DNA of 64,000 bases from Nanchangia anserum (GTDB lineage: Bacteria > Actinomycetota > Actinomycetes > Actinomycetales > Actinomycetaceae): contig NZ_CP060506.1 of assembly GCF_015240065.1 (NCBI RefSeq), positions 1,240,001 through 1,304,000 on the forward strand, in the 5' to 3' direction. Both the position numbers and the translations under genes were made by a program. The notes under the pieces were generated by a model. It was not told where the DNA came from. It ran no database searches and was given only the letters and a program-made list of their open reading frames with translations. Every line of letters starts with the position of its first letter. Position 1 is the stretch's first letter. Shown one piece after another: positions 16,142-25,501 of this stretch.

Positions 16142-17842
16142 CTACTTCACGTAGCCGACATTTTCGGGAACAATGCTCTCCAGACCGAACGAGCCGTAGT
16201 TCGCCAGATTCTTGGGAACCCCGACGTAGCCGATGCGCCGGTACAGCGGGATGGTGTGTCCCTCTTCCCAGATCATCGCGTCGATCTCATTGGTCAGGTC
16301 CACGCGCTTGGCGTGATCCATCTCGGCGTCGGCCTGGTCACGCAGCTCGTCGAGCTTCGTGTTGTTGAGCCGCGCGTAGTTGGACTCAGAGTCGGAACCG
16401 TAGATCTGGCCAATGTTATTCATCGGGAAGATCGTGCCCTGCCACGTGAACGTCGTCAGACCGAAGTCACCGTCGATGAGGAACTTCGGGAACTCGTCCT
16501 GGGCCTTCGTGACCATCTTGACGTCGATGCCGATCTTCGCCAGGTCGGCCTGAATGAGCTTGCCTTCGTTTTCCGAGGTGGGAACGTCCTTGAGCATCAT
16601 GTAGTCGATGCTCAGCGGCTGGCCGTCCTTCTCGCGGATCTTCTTGCCCTCGGGCAGCTTCCACCCGGCCTCGTCCAGCAGCTTGCCGGCGGCCTCGGCG
16701 TCGTAGCTCCACTTCTCGCCGTTGTCGGCGTAGCCCTCCTGGCCGGGCATGAAGAAGTGGTTGCCGAGCATGACCTGCTCGGGCGTGTTCGCGACCGGCA
16801 GGCCGGCGAGGTCGGACTTGGCAACCGCTTCGCGGTTGATGCCGCGGGTGATCGCCTGGCGGACCTTCTCGTCGCCGAGGTTGCGGGCCTGCGAGTTGAT
16901 GGTGACGTGGCGCCACTGCAGCGAGCCGGCGGCGCGGATCTCACCGTCCGCGCGGTTCTTCGCCTGGTTGTAGCCATCGGAGTTGATGAAGGTGGCGACG
17001 TCGATCTCGGAGTTCGCGAACGCCTGCGAGGACGCGGAGTCCTCGAGTTCACGGAACGACACGGAGTCGAGCATCGGCTTGTCGCCCCACCACTTGGGGT
17101 TCGGCACGATCGTCGCCACGCGCTGGGCCTTGTCGATCTTGTCGAAGATGAAGGGGCCGGCCAGGTAGTCGTTGTTCGGCTCGGTCATGCCCGAGTTGAA
17201 CATGTTGGGATCCGAGGTCATCTCGCGCGGGTACAGCTGCGAGATGGGCGCCTGCCAGTCCGGCTGAGTCGACTTGTAGGTGATGACGACGTCCTGGTCG
17301 GTCTCGCCCTTCTCGATCGAGGTGATCTTGTCAAAGCCGTCGGTCGAGGCCGGCGTGAACGCCTTGTTCTCGCCGTTGCAGGCCTTCCACAGCGACTGGT
17401 AGTCCTGCCAGTCGATCTGGCGCCCCATGTTCCACTTCGCCTTGGGGTTGATGTGCAGCGTCACCTTCTGCGGCTGGCCATCCTTGGCCTCTTCGACGTC
17501 CCACCCGGTCAGGTAGTTCTTGTTCGGCGACACCTCACCCTTGTCGTTGGACTCGAGGGTGTTGACTCCGGTCCAATAGAAGATGTCGGAGTTATCGACC
17601 TGGTTACCGTCGACCGCCAGGATGTTCCAGTTGGTCGGCAGCTGGGTGATGGCGACGCGTAACGTCCCCCCCTGCTTGAGCTTGTCGCGGTCCTGGGGAT
17701 TGATGTCGGTGGTCTTGGCCTGATCGGAGCCACCGTTACCGCCCGAACCGGACCCCTTGCTGTCGCCGGAGCAGCCGGTGAGTGCCAGGGCAGCCGAGAC
17801 GGTGAGGGCGGCGCAAGCAGCGCTAATCCTCTTCAATCGCAC
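16142..17842 (-). CDS. oppA: Peptide-binding lipoprotein of ABC importer, SBP family 5 (OppA-like)
   Basis: Extracytoplasmic binding protein of 566 residues for the Opp/Dpp-type importer encoded just upstream. The GTG at 17842 follows AAGGAGGAAG and begins VRLKRISAACAALTVSAALALTGC, a lipoprotein signal with lipobox LTGC. A Gly/Ser-rich linker follows, then the family-5 core with LRVAITQLPTNWNIL near the N-terminus. Length is typical. It is last in the order B-C-DF-A with a 106-base gap from oppDF that could hold a processing site or extra promoter. The ligand is probably oligopeptides, but related proteins bind other solutes. Confidence 0.9.
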   Translation of the reverse strand: MRLKRISAACAALTVSAALALTGCSGDSKGSGSGGNGGSDQAKTTDINPQDRDKLKQGGTLRVAITQLPTNWNILAVDGNQVDNSDIFYWTGVNTLESNDKGEVSPNKNYLTGWDVEEAKDGQPQKVTLHINPKAKWNMGRQIDWQDYQSLWKACNGENKAFTPASTDGFDKITSIEKGETDQDVVITYKSTQPDWQAPISQLYPREMTSDPNMFNSGMTEPNNDYLAGPFIFDKIDKAQRVATIVPNPKWWGDKPMLDSVSFRELEDSASSQAFANSEIDVATFINSDGYNQAKNRADGEIRAAGSLQWRHVTINSQARNLGDEKVRQAITRGINREAVAKSDLAGLPVANTPEQVMLGNHFFMPGQEGYADNGEKWSYDAEAAGKLLDEAGWKLPEGKKIREKDGQPLSIDYMMLKDVPTSENEGKLIQADLAKIGIDVKMVTKAQDEFPKFLIDGDFGLTTFTWQGTIFPMNNIGQIYGSDSESNYARLNNTKLDELRDQADAEMDHAKRVDLTNEIDAMIWEEGHTIPLYRRIGYVGVPKNLANYGSFGLESIVPENVGYVK

Positions 17843-17948
17843 TGTCTTCCTCCTTGTGTGTGGGGTGGGTGCCTGGGCCGAGACCCATTTGCGAGATGGA
17901 CGTGGCACCCGGGTCATCCATCGCTTGTAGACGATCTTACATAGGCCG

Positions 17949-20117
17949 TTAAAAGACCTGTAGAGATCGGGCAAAATGACAGGCCGCGTCGTGGTCACCG
18001 CCCTGAGCGGTCAACACCGGTTCCTCGCCGTCGCAGCGGCGCTGATCGGCCTCGGACAGGCTCGGGCGCAGCGGGCAGCGCGTGCGGAACGGGCATCCCG
18101 TCGGCAGGTTCGCCGGCGAGGGCAGGTCCCCGTGCAGGAGGATGCGCTCGCGCGAGCGTTCCTTCTCGGGATCGGGAACGGGAATGGCCGATAGCAGCGC
18201 CTGGGTGTAGGGGTGGCGCGGGTGATCGTAGACGCTCGTCACGTCGCCGATCTCGACGATGCGCCCCAGGTACATGACGGCGACGCGGTCGGCGATGTGG
18301 CGGATCACCGACAGGTCGTGGGCCACGAACAGGTAGGACAGCCCCAGCTCGACTTGCAGGCGCTCGAGCAGGTTGAGGACGCCGGCCTGAATGGAGACGT
18401 CAAGGGCCGAGACCGGCTCGTCGAGGACGAGGAGCTTCGGCTCCAGCGCGAGCGCGCGAGCGATCCCGATGCGCTGCTTCTGCCCGCCCGAGAAATGGCG
18501 GGGATAGCGGTTGGCGTGGGAGGGCTCCAGACCGACGAGTTCCATGAGGTCACCGACGCGCTTCTTCGCCTGCGCCTTCGAATACCCGTTGTAGATGAGG
18601 GGCTCGGTCAGAATGTCCGAGATGGGCATGCGCGGATCCAGCGAGGCCATCGGATCTTGGAAGACGACCTGGAGATTCTTGCGAACCTCCTTGCGCCCGC
18701 GCCGATTCAGGCTCGCCGTGTCGCGACCGAAGACGACGACGCGGCCGTGCTCAGGGGCAGTGAGGCCGAGGATCGACATGAGCGTCGTCGTCTTGCCGCA
18801 CCCGGATTCGCCAACGAGACCCAGCGTCTCGCCGGGGCGGATTTGTAGGTCGATGCGGTTGACGGCGTGAACCGTCCCGACGCGGCGCTTGAAGACGGCC
18901 CCCTTCATGAGCGGGTACGTCTTCGTCAGTTCCGTGAGCTCGAGGATCGGCTCAGCGTCCTCATCGCGACGCCTGCGATGGGCGACTGATTCGGGCAGCG
19001 GATAGATGTCGGCGTACGTGCGCTTGTTGGCGAGGATGTCCTGGGCGTGGATGCACGCGGCCCGGTGCCCGCGGCGCGAGGGCGCGCCAAAGGCCTGGCT
19101 GCCCCCCTCGCTGCTGGCGTCACCCGCGGCGAGCCGCTCGAGTGCCGGCTCGGCCTCGCGGCACTCATCCCCCGCCAGTGGGCAGCGCGGCGCGAACGGG
19201 CACCCGCCCGGCAGGTTGAGCAGCGACGGCGGGTTGCCCTCGACCGTGGCCAGCGGTTCGTCCGTGTCGACGTCGGGGCGCGGCAGTGAGCCCAGCAGCC
19301 CGATCGTGTAGGGCATCGCGGGGCGGTAGAAGATGTCTTCGACCGTGCCCGACTCGACGATGCGTCCGGCGTACATGACGGCGACTTTGTCGGCCAGGCC
19401 CGCGACGACGCCGAGGTCGTGGGTGATGATGATGACCGCGGCCCCGGTCTCGCGCTGGGCGTAGCGCAGCAGGTCGAGGATCTGGGCCTGAATCGTCACG
19501 TCGAGGGCCGTCGTCGGTTCGTCGGCGATGATGACGTCGGGGTTGTTCGCGATCGCCATGGCGATCATGACGCGCTGGCGCATGCCGCCCGAGAACTCGT
19601 GCGGGAAGTTCTTGATGCGCACGTCCGGGTTGGGGATGCCGACGGCCGTGAGCAGCTCGAGGGCGCGTTCACGCGCGGCACTATCGCTCAGCTTGCGGTC
19701 GTGGATCTGGAGCGCCTCGATGATCTGGTCGCCGATGGTGAACACGGGGTTCAGCGCCGAGAGCGGGTCCTGGAACACCATGGCGAGCTTCTTGCCGCGC
19801 ACCTTCGACATCCACCGGTCCGAGCGTCCCAGCAGCTCGGTGCCGTGGAGGCGAATGGACCCGCTGAGGCGGGCCGAGGCGTCGTGCAGGCCCATGACGG
19901 ACATCGAGGTCACGGACTTGCCCGATCCCGATTCGCCGACGATGCCGAGGACCTCGCCCGAGTTCACCGACAGCGAGACCCCGCGCACGGCGTGGACGAC
20001 GCCGTCCTCGGAGGGGAAGCGGACGTTGAGGTCGGTGATCTCGAGTGCCGGGATCCCCGCACTCGCGGTGGGCACCGGATCCGAATCCGACAGCTTCTTG
20101 ACGGTTGAGCTGGTCAT
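17949..20117 (-). CDS. Fused dual ATPase of peptide ABC importer (OppD-OppF fusion)
   Basis: A 722-residue protein with two complete ABC ATPases in one chain. The first (about residues 25-330) has Walker A GESGSGKS, signature FSGGMRQRVMIAMAI and Walker B VIIADEP. The second (about 390-700) has Walker A GESGCGKT, signature FSGGQKQRIGIARAL and Walker B LLVLDEP. Each is followed by the oligopeptide-transporter C-terminal segment with its Cys-rich motif (GCPFAPRCPLAGDEC and GCPFRTRCPLRPSL). It powers uptake through OppB and OppC. The start overlaps the oppC stop as ATGA. Such D-F fusions are common in actinobacteria. Confidence 0.95.
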   Translation of the reverse strand: MTSSTVKKLSDSDPVPTASAGIPALEITDLNVRFPSEDGVVHAVRGVSLSVNSGEVLGIVGESGSGKSVTSMSVMGLHDASARLSGSIRLHGTELLGRSDRWMSKVRGKKLAMVFQDPLSALNPVFTIGDQIIEALQIHDRKLSDSAARERALELLTAVGIPNPDVRIKNFPHEFSGGMRQRVMIAMAIANNPDVIIADEPTTALDVTIQAQILDLLRYAQRETGAAVIIITHDLGVVAGLADKVAVMYAGRIVESGTVEDIFYRPAMPYTIGLLGSLPRPDVDTDEPLATVEGNPPSLLNLPGGCPFAPRCPLAGDECREAEPALERLAAGDASSEGGSQAFGAPSRRGHRAACIHAQDILANKRTYADIYPLPESVAHRRRRDEDAEPILELTELTKTYPLMKGAVFKRRVGTVHAVNRIDLQIRPGETLGLVGESGCGKTTTLMSILGLTAPEHGRVVVFGRDTASLNRRGRKEVRKNLQVVFQDPMASLDPRMPISDILTEPLIYNGYSKAQAKKRVGDLMELVGLEPSHANRYPRHFSGGQKQRIGIARALALEPKLLVLDEPVSALDVSIQAGVLNLLERLQVELGLSYLFVAHDLSVIRHIADRVAVMYLGRIVEIGDVTSVYDHPRHPYTQALLSAIPVPDPEKERSRERILLHGDLPSPANLPTGCPFRTRCPLRPSLSEADQRRCDGEEPVLTAQGGDHDAACHFARSLQVF

Positions 20118-21061
20118 GCCTGGCCTCCAGCATTAGACGAGGGATCGAGGGCGTCGCGCACGGCGTCACCAACGAAGTTGACGAACAGCAGGGTCAGGAC
20201 GAGGAGCACCGCCGGGGCGAGGAACACCCACGGGAAGGTCGTCGCCATCTTCGAGCCTTCCGAGATCATCGTGCCCAGCGACGTCTGCGGGGGCTGGACA
20301 CCAAAACCGAAGAACGACAGCGACGTCTCGGACAGGACGGCCGCGGCCAGCCCCAGGGTGAAGTCGATGATGAGGTAGGACGAGATGTTGGGCAGGATGT
20401 GGCGGAAGATGATCGCACGCGAGGGCACCGACATGAAGCGGGCGGCATTGACGTAGTCGAGCGAGGCCACCGAGGACGTCATGGCGCGCACGACGCGGGC
20501 CGACAGCATCCACCCGAACGCGGCCAGCAGCAGGATGAAGACGGGCACCGAGCCCTTCGCCGAGCCCGCGCGCTGGGTGATGATGGCGATCATGAGGAAG
20601 GACGGGATGACGAGCAGCAGGTCGATGATCCACAAGATGACCTTCGAGACCGCGTTGCCGAAGTAGGCGGCCGAGGCCCCGATCACCGCGGCGAGGAACG
20701 TCTGCAAGGCGGCGACGCAGAAACCGATGAGCAGGGACTTGCGCAGCCCCTCGACCGCCATCGCGAAGATGTCACGCCCACCCTGGGTCGTCCCCAACCA
20801 GTGCTCGGCCGAGGGCGGCATCATGAACGACGCGTTGTCGACGTCCGAATACGACCACGGGCTAATGAGCGGTCCAAAGATGGCGAAGGCGACGATGAGG
20901 AGGAGGCCGACCGTGCCGACCTTGGCACCCGTCGTGCGGAAGGTGCGTCGCAGCACCAGCTGCGTGCGGGTGAGCGACGTCGTCGACTGAGCCGAGGTGA
21001 TGTTGTCCAGCGGCGCGTCGTCGGGCATGGGCGTTTCGGCGGGAGTCGTCAAAGCAGGCAT
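20114..21061 (-). CDS. oppC: Peptide ABC importer permease OppC
   Basis: Inner-membrane permease of 315 residues with a polar N-terminal tail of about 45 residues and six membrane segments. The EAA loop reads DYVNAARFMSVPSRAIIFRHILPN, the usual contact with the ATPase. The C-terminal LSFFGFGVQPPQTSLGTMI is characteristic of OppC/DppC. It starts 12 bases after oppB with a GAGGGAAAGC ribosome site and overlaps oppDF by 4 bases. It pairs with OppB to form the channel. Confidence 0.94.
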   Translation of the reverse strand: MPALTTPAETPMPDDAPLDNITSAQSTTSLTRTQLVLRRTFRTTGAKVGTVGLLLIVAFAIFGPLISPWSYSDVDNASFMMPPSAEHWLGTTQGGRDIFAMAVEGLRKSLLIGFCVAALQTFLAAVIGASAAYFGNAVSKVILWIIDLLLVIPSFLMIAIITQRAGSAKGSVPVFILLLAAFGWMLSARVVRAMTSSVASLDYVNAARFMSVPSRAIIFRHILPNISSYLIIDFTLGLAAAVLSETSLSFFGFGVQPPQTSLGTMISEGSKMATTFPWVFLAPAVLLVLTLLFVNFVGDAVRDALDPSSNAGGQA

Positions 21062-21073
21062 GGGCTTTCCCTC

Positions 21074-22057
21074 CTAGTTCGTGCGCACGCGCGGGTCGAC
21101 GGCAGCGACAAGGATGTCCGAGAGCAGGGCGCCGGCGAGGACGCACACGCCCGAGAACGCGACGACACACACCGTGCCGTTGATGTCTTGGCCAGTGATC
21201 GACTGAACGCCGTACACGCCGAGTCCGTGCCAGCCAAACAGCTGCTCGGTGATGGCCGCGCCCAGGAAGACGGTGGCGACCGCGAACGCGAAGTACGTGA
21301 CCATGGGAATCATCGCGTTGCGCAGGGCGTGCTTAGAGACGGCCTTGCCCTTGCGCAGACCCTTCGCGCGCGCGGTGCGCACGTAGTCGGCACCCAGCGT
21401 GTCCAACATGAGGTTGCGCTGGTAGCGCGAGTACGTCGCGATGTTCATGAGCGACAACGACAATGTCGGCAGCAGCAGGTGCTGGAGGCGGTCGACGAGG
21501 GCGGCACCGGGATACGATCCCATGTTGCCCGTCTCGCCGATGAACTCGAAGAAGTTCGTGTTCGTCGCCAGGTTGAACTTCACCGCGAGAATCTGGAGGA
21601 CGACGGCCAACACCATCGGCGGGGTCGAGATGAAGATGAGGGCCAGCACCGAGATCGACTTATCGGTGAGCGTGCCCTTGCGCACGGCGCTCCACGCGCC
21701 CAGCGCCACGCCGCCAGCCATGCCGAGGAAGGTACCGATGATGATGAGGCGAATCGACACCCAAATGCGGACCGAGACTTCCTCGTTAATCGAGGCACCC
21801 TTCGGCGTCTTCCCCCAATCCCACGAGGTGACGATGTTGCCCAACCAGTTGGCGAACCGGGTAAACACCGGGTCCTCGGGATTGATGTTGTAGTTGGACA
21901 GGGTTCGCAGAACCGACGCGCGATCGATGCTGGGATTTGTCCAGTCGAAGATCGCCAACGGGTTGAGTGCCACCGACGCGATGACGTAGGCGAGCGTGAT
22001 GGCGATGATGAGCAGGATGCAATAGTTCAGCAGCCGGCGAATCAGGTAGACGAGCAT
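21074..22057 (-). CDS. oppB: Peptide ABC importer permease OppB
   Basis: First gene of the importer operon; a 327-residue permease. The N-terminus MLVYLIRRLLNYCILLIIAI is the classic OppB start, and the EAA loop LGADYVRTARAKGLRKGKAV and the LFGWHGLGVYGVQSI segment are present. GGGAGGA lies 7 bases before the ATG. The 134 bases upstream hold a TAGAGT -10-like box and operator-like repeats (listed separately). Confidence 0.94.
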   Translation of the reverse strand: MLVYLIRRLLNYCILLIIAITLAYVIASVALNPLAIFDWTNPSIDRASVLRTLSNYNINPEDPVFTRFANWLGNIVTSWDWGKTPKGASINEEVSVRIWVSIRLIIIGTFLGMAGGVALGAWSAVRKGTLTDKSISVLALIFISTPPMVLAVVLQILAVKFNLATNTNFFEFIGETGNMGSYPGAALVDRLQHLLLPTLSLSLMNIATYSRYQRNLMLDTLGADYVRTARAKGLRKGKAVSKHALRNAMIPMVTYFAFAVATVFLGAAITEQLFGWHGLGVYGVQSITGQDINGTVCVVAFSGVCVLAGALLSDILVAAVDPRVRTN

Positions 22058-22095
22058 GCGCTGGTCCTCCCGCAGATGGGTTAGTTATTGTGCAT

Positions 22096-22179
22096 ACTCT
22101 AAGGCACGTCCGTTTCACGCGCGCGCGTGATCTCACGTTCTGACCCGATCCCACGCCTGGTCGCACGCGTGATCTTCAC
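22096..22179 (-). promoter_or_regulatory. Probable oppB promoter with palindrome and phased direct repeats
   Basis: On the minus strand TAGAGT (22096-22101) is a possible -10 box about 40 bases before the oppB start. The expected -35 position is covered by a perfect 16-base palindrome TCACGCGCGCGCGTGA (22115-22130). Overlapping it, CGCGTGATCTCAC (22124-22136) recurs as CGCGTGATCTTCAC (22166-22179), start to start 42 bases, close to four helical turns. This looks like a regulator-binding region; the regulator is unknown. Confidence 0.45.
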
Positions 22180-22191
22180 CTTTCCACGGGC

Positions 22192-23670
22192 TCAGGCGTC
22201 GTCGCGGTGGCGGCTGAGATCGGCGTGGCGGGCGTCCACACGCGGGGACTTCGTGACGAGTTTGTGGCCTGCCCACACGGCGATAAAGAGCGGCAGCCCG
22301 ATGAAGGACGACAGCAACGCGAGCGGGTTCGTGTCCTCGCCGGTGATGAATCCCTGGGCCTGGCCAACGATGACGATCATGCACATGATGATGGCGATGA
22401 TCGGCCCGGCCGGATAGAACGAGGCCCGATAGGGCAGCTCGGCGATGTCGCGGCCCTGGGCGATGAACGCGCGGCGGAACCGATAGTGCGACCACGCGAT
22501 GCCGATCCACGTGATGAAGCCCGCCAGACCCGAGGCCGAGACCAGCCACGTGTAGGCGGCGCCGTCGCCGACGAGCGAGGACAGGAAGCACGCCGCGCCG
22601 ATGACCGTCGTCGCAATGAGGGCGCGCATCGGCACCCCGTGCTTGTTCGTGCGCGCGAACATCGCTGGAGCCTTGCCCGACTTCGCCAGGGCGTAGAGCA
22701 TGCGGGTGGAGGCGTAGAGGCCGGAGTTACCGGCCGAGAGCACCGAGGTCAAGATGACGGCGTTCATCACCGACGCGGCAGCCAGAATTCCGGCGTTCTT
22801 CAGCACGAGCGTGAACGGCGAGACCGAGACGTCCTCGTTCGGGTTGAGCAGCTCGGGCGAGGTGTAGGGAATGAGGAAGCCGATGACGACGATGGCGCCG
22901 ATGTAGAACAGCAGGATTCGCCAGAAGATCGTCCGGATGGCGCGCGGCAGGGCCTTCTCGGGATCGTGGGCCTCCCCCGCCGCGACGCCGACCAGCTCGG
23001 TGCCTTGGAACGAGAATCCGGCGACCATAAACACCGAGACCATCCCGAAGAGACCGTTGACGAACGGGGCGTCTCCGCGCATCCAGTTCGCGAAGGGAGC
23101 CGATGGGTCGTAGCTGATGGCCTCGCCCGAGGAGCGGATGATGCCGACGATGACGAGGACGCCGAGGACGAGGAAGACGAGGACGGTGAGCACCTTGATC
23201 GAGGCGAACCAGAATTCACCCTCGCCATAGGCACGCGCCGACAGCGCGTTGATCGCGAACAGGATCGCCAAGAACAGCGCCGACCACACCCACCCGGGCA
23301 CGTCGGGCAGCCAGTAGCGCATGACCAGGGCGGCCGCCGCGAGTTCGGCGGCCACGGTGATCGCCCAGTTGTACCAGTAGTTCCACCCCAGCGCGAAGCC
23401 GAAGGACGCCGAGATGAACCGCGTGCCGTATTCCTCGAACGAGCCGGCCACGGGCATGTACGTCGTCATTTCGCCCAGCGACTGCATGAGGAGAAACACC
23501 ATGACGCCGATGAGGGCATAGGCGGCCAGCGCCCCGCCCGGGCCGGCCGTCGAGATCGTCTGGCCCGAGGCGACGAACAGGCCGGTGCCGATCGCGCCGC
23601 CGATGGCGATCATGTTGAGGTGGCGCGCCTGTAGCGAGCGCTGGAGCTGAGTGTTCGTCGTGTCGCTCAT
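22192..23670 (-). CDS. Amino-acid permease, APC superfamily (LysP-like)
   Basis: A 492-residue cytoplasmic-membrane amino-acid/proton symporter with about 12 membrane segments. The N-terminal LQARHLNMIAIGGAIGTGLF and the FQGTELVGVAAGEAHDPEKALPRAI segment are close to lysine permease LysP and related basic or aromatic amino-acid permeases. The ATG at 23670 follows AAAGG. It is transcribed alone, between the opp promoter region and a terminator hairpin. Lysine is the best guess at substrate from family resemblance only. Confidence 0.85.
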   Translation of the reverse strand: MSDTTNTQLQRSLQARHLNMIAIGGAIGTGLFVASGQTISTAGPGGALAAYALIGVMVFLLMQSLGEMTTYMPVAGSFEEYGTRFISASFGFALGWNYWYNWAITVAAELAAAALVMRYWLPDVPGWVWSALFLAILFAINALSARAYGEGEFWFASIKVLTVLVFLVLGVLVIVGIIRSSGEAISYDPSAPFANWMRGDAPFVNGLFGMVSVFMVAGFSFQGTELVGVAAGEAHDPEKALPRAIRTIFWRILLFYIGAIVVIGFLIPYTSPELLNPNEDVSVSPFTLVLKNAGILAAASVMNAVILTSVLSAGNSGLYASTRMLYALAKSGKAPAMFARTNKHGVPMRALIATTVIGAACFLSSLVGDGAAYTWLVSASGLAGFITWIGIAWSHYRFRRAFIAQGRDIAELPYRASFYPAGPIIAIIMCMIVIVGQAQGFITGEDTNPLALLSSFIGLPLFIAVWAGHKLVTKSPRVDARHADLSRHRDDA

Positions 23671-23734
23671 CGCCGGCCTTTCTGTCGAACGTATCGGCTC
23701 ATGCTACCGCGCCCGCCGCCCCCTAACGACGAGT

Positions 23735-23764
23735 GAGGGGCCGCGGCGATCACCACGGCCCCTC
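23735..23764. terminator. Terminator hairpin between thrE-like gene and permease
   Basis: GAGGGGCCG (23735-23743) pairs with CGGCCCCTC (23756-23764) around a 12-base loop, 15 bases after the stop of the ThrE-like gene on the minus strand. It would end that transcript before the amino-acid permease. Confidence 0.7.
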
Positions 23765-23779
23765 GCCAAGCGGGATGTG

Positions 23780-25366
23780 CTAGCGCATGAAGAACTCGGC
23801 GGGCGCGTCGACCTGCTCGAGGTTGACGGCGCGGCGCAGCCCCGCCTCGGTGCGCCAGCCGGGATCGGTGAGCATACGCGCGATCGCGAGCCCGATGCCG
23901 ATGGCGAGCACGACGAGGAGCACCTCGACGAGCGAGCTGATGGCCTGGGTGTAGGCGCCCTGATTCATGTGGGTCAGTGCGGCGTAGAGCGGCACGCCCG
24001 GAATCATGATGACCGAAGCCGGCACCGACAGCGACACCCGCGAATAGCGGAATCCCGAGATCCGCGAGATCGCGTCGGCGGCCAGGCCGATGAGCAGGGC
24101 CTCGACGCCGACGGCAAACTGCCACAGCATGCCCTCCTCAACGACGAAGAAGCGAATGGGGTTGACGATCGCGCAGATGAGCGCGGCCCAGAAGCACAGC
24201 TTGACCTCGGAGTTGAACAGCATGGCGAAGCCGAAGGCCGCGACGAAGGAGCACACCATGCGCACGAGGAACAACCACGGATTGTCGATCGGGGCCGATT
24301 CGGGCGGGTCGACGACCCAGTTGAAGCTCAGCGACACCAGCCACACGGCCGTGCCCGCCGAGATGACGAGCATGAGGACGTAGGTCAGGCGCGAGATGCC
24401 GGCGGAGATGTCGGTGCGCACGAGATCGAGCATCCCCGTCAGCAGCGGGAAGCCCGGAACGAGGAAGAGGACGGCCGAGATGATGCCGGCGTGATAGCCC
24501 TGGGCCGTGCCGGTGAACCACTGGGGCAGGCCCGCCTGGTCTATCGCCGGCGTCGCGTCCAGCACCGCCTGGAATCCCGTCGCCAAGCCGATGTAGCACG
24601 TCGCGGCGACGAGCCCGCACATCATCCACACACCGAAGTGGTTCATGTGGCGCACGAGCATCTGCTTGCGCAGCGCCTGCCCCACCGTCGCGGCGATCCC
24701 CGCCAGCAGGCATTCGATGAAGCCACCGCGGTTGAGGAAGCAGAAACACATACACGCGATCCCCGAGGCGAGCATGTTCGCCGTCGTACCGTATTCGGGG
24801 CGGAACGCCTGGATGCGGTCGAGCACGGAATTGACGTCCTCGACGGTCACGTGGGGCTTCAGGTGCTGGACGAAGTGGCGCAGCCGGTCGAGCTTGGCGG
24901 CGTTCGTGCCGAAGACGCGCTGCTCGGAGACCTCGGTGCGGAACGTCCCGTGGGCGTACACGGTCGAGGAGATCTCGCCGAACGTCACCTGGGAATGCTG
25001 CTGCTCGACGCCGACGGCGCGACCCAGCCGCGCCATCGACAGCTTGACGCGGTAGGAGGACGCGCCGGATTCCAGCAGCATGTGGCCCAGCCGCATCGTC
25101 ACCTGGGACTGGGCGGCCAGGCGGTCGCGCACCTGGCGCAGCTCCTCGTGCTCCGCACCGTGGGGGTTTAGGTGGTCGTGGCTTTCGGGACGCAGCCGGT
25201 CGATCTCGAGGACCTCCGACGTCGCCGACTCCGACAACAGGTTATGTTCGCGCACGCTGCGGCGAACCTTCTCAACGGGCTGGGGAACCTTGCGCAACGT
25301 GCGGGCGGTATCGGTCGATAGACGGCCAAACACGCCGCGCCTCAATCGTTTTTTATGCTCGCTCAC
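23780..25366 (-). CDS. thrE: Threonine/serine exporter, ThrE family
   Basis: A 528-residue membrane protein of the ThrE family. After a polar N-terminal region of about 100 residues comes the conserved YjjP-like domain (MRLGHMLLESGASSYRVKLSM, VTFGEISSTVYAHGTFRTEV), then about ten membrane segments, the last part corresponding to the YjjB-like domain. Corynebacterium glutamicum ThrE, the founding member, exports threonine and serine. The GTG at 25366 begins VSEHKKRLRRG; no strong ribosome site precedes it. The gene is monocistronic between two terminator hairpins. Substrate is inferred from the family. Confidence 0.88.
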   Translation of the reverse strand: MSEHKKRLRRGVFGRLSTDTARTLRKVPQPVEKVRRSVREHNLLSESATSEVLEIDRLRPESHDHLNPHGAEHEELRQVRDRLAAQSQVTMRLGHMLLESGASSYRVKLSMARLGRAVGVEQQHSQVTFGEISSTVYAHGTFRTEVSEQRVFGTNAAKLDRLRHFVQHLKPHVTVEDVNSVLDRIQAFRPEYGTTANMLASGIACMCFCFLNRGGFIECLLAGIAATVGQALRKQMLVRHMNHFGVWMMCGLVAATCYIGLATGFQAVLDATPAIDQAGLPQWFTGTAQGYHAGIISAVLFLVPGFPLLTGMLDLVRTDISAGISRLTYVLMLVISAGTAVWLVSLSFNWVVDPPESAPIDNPWLFLVRMVCSFVAAFGFAMLFNSEVKLCFWAALICAIVNPIRFFVVEEGMLWQFAVGVEALLIGLAADAISRISGFRYSRVSLSVPASVIMIPGVPLYAALTHMNQGAYTQAISSLVEVLLVVLAIGIGLAIARMLTDPGWRTEAGLRRAVNLEQVDAPAEFFMR

Positions 25367-25436
25367 GCCGATATTCTAGGCGGCTTCGCATCGGGGTCGA
25401 ACCCGGCCAAGGTCCCGCGGTGGGACGCCTCACACA

Positions 25437-25470
25437 GTGGTGCCCCGGCCATCACCGGCCGGGGCACCAC
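25437..25470 (-). terminator. Terminator after pnp
   Basis: GTGGTGCCCCGGCC (25437-25450) pairs perfectly over 14 bases with GGCCGGGGCACCAC (25457-25470), loop ATCACC, 31 bases beyond the pnp stop on the minus strand. There is no U tract, as often in actinobacteria. Confidence 0.85.
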
Positions 25471-25501
25471 CTCACGCTTCCTCACTCACGAGGACGCGTG
25501 C

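Noticed and set aside
25388..25412. tRNA-like T-arm (ggggtcgaaccc) near 25395
   Set aside because: No acceptor, D or anticodon arms can be built around it and it sits between the thrE start and the pnp terminator.
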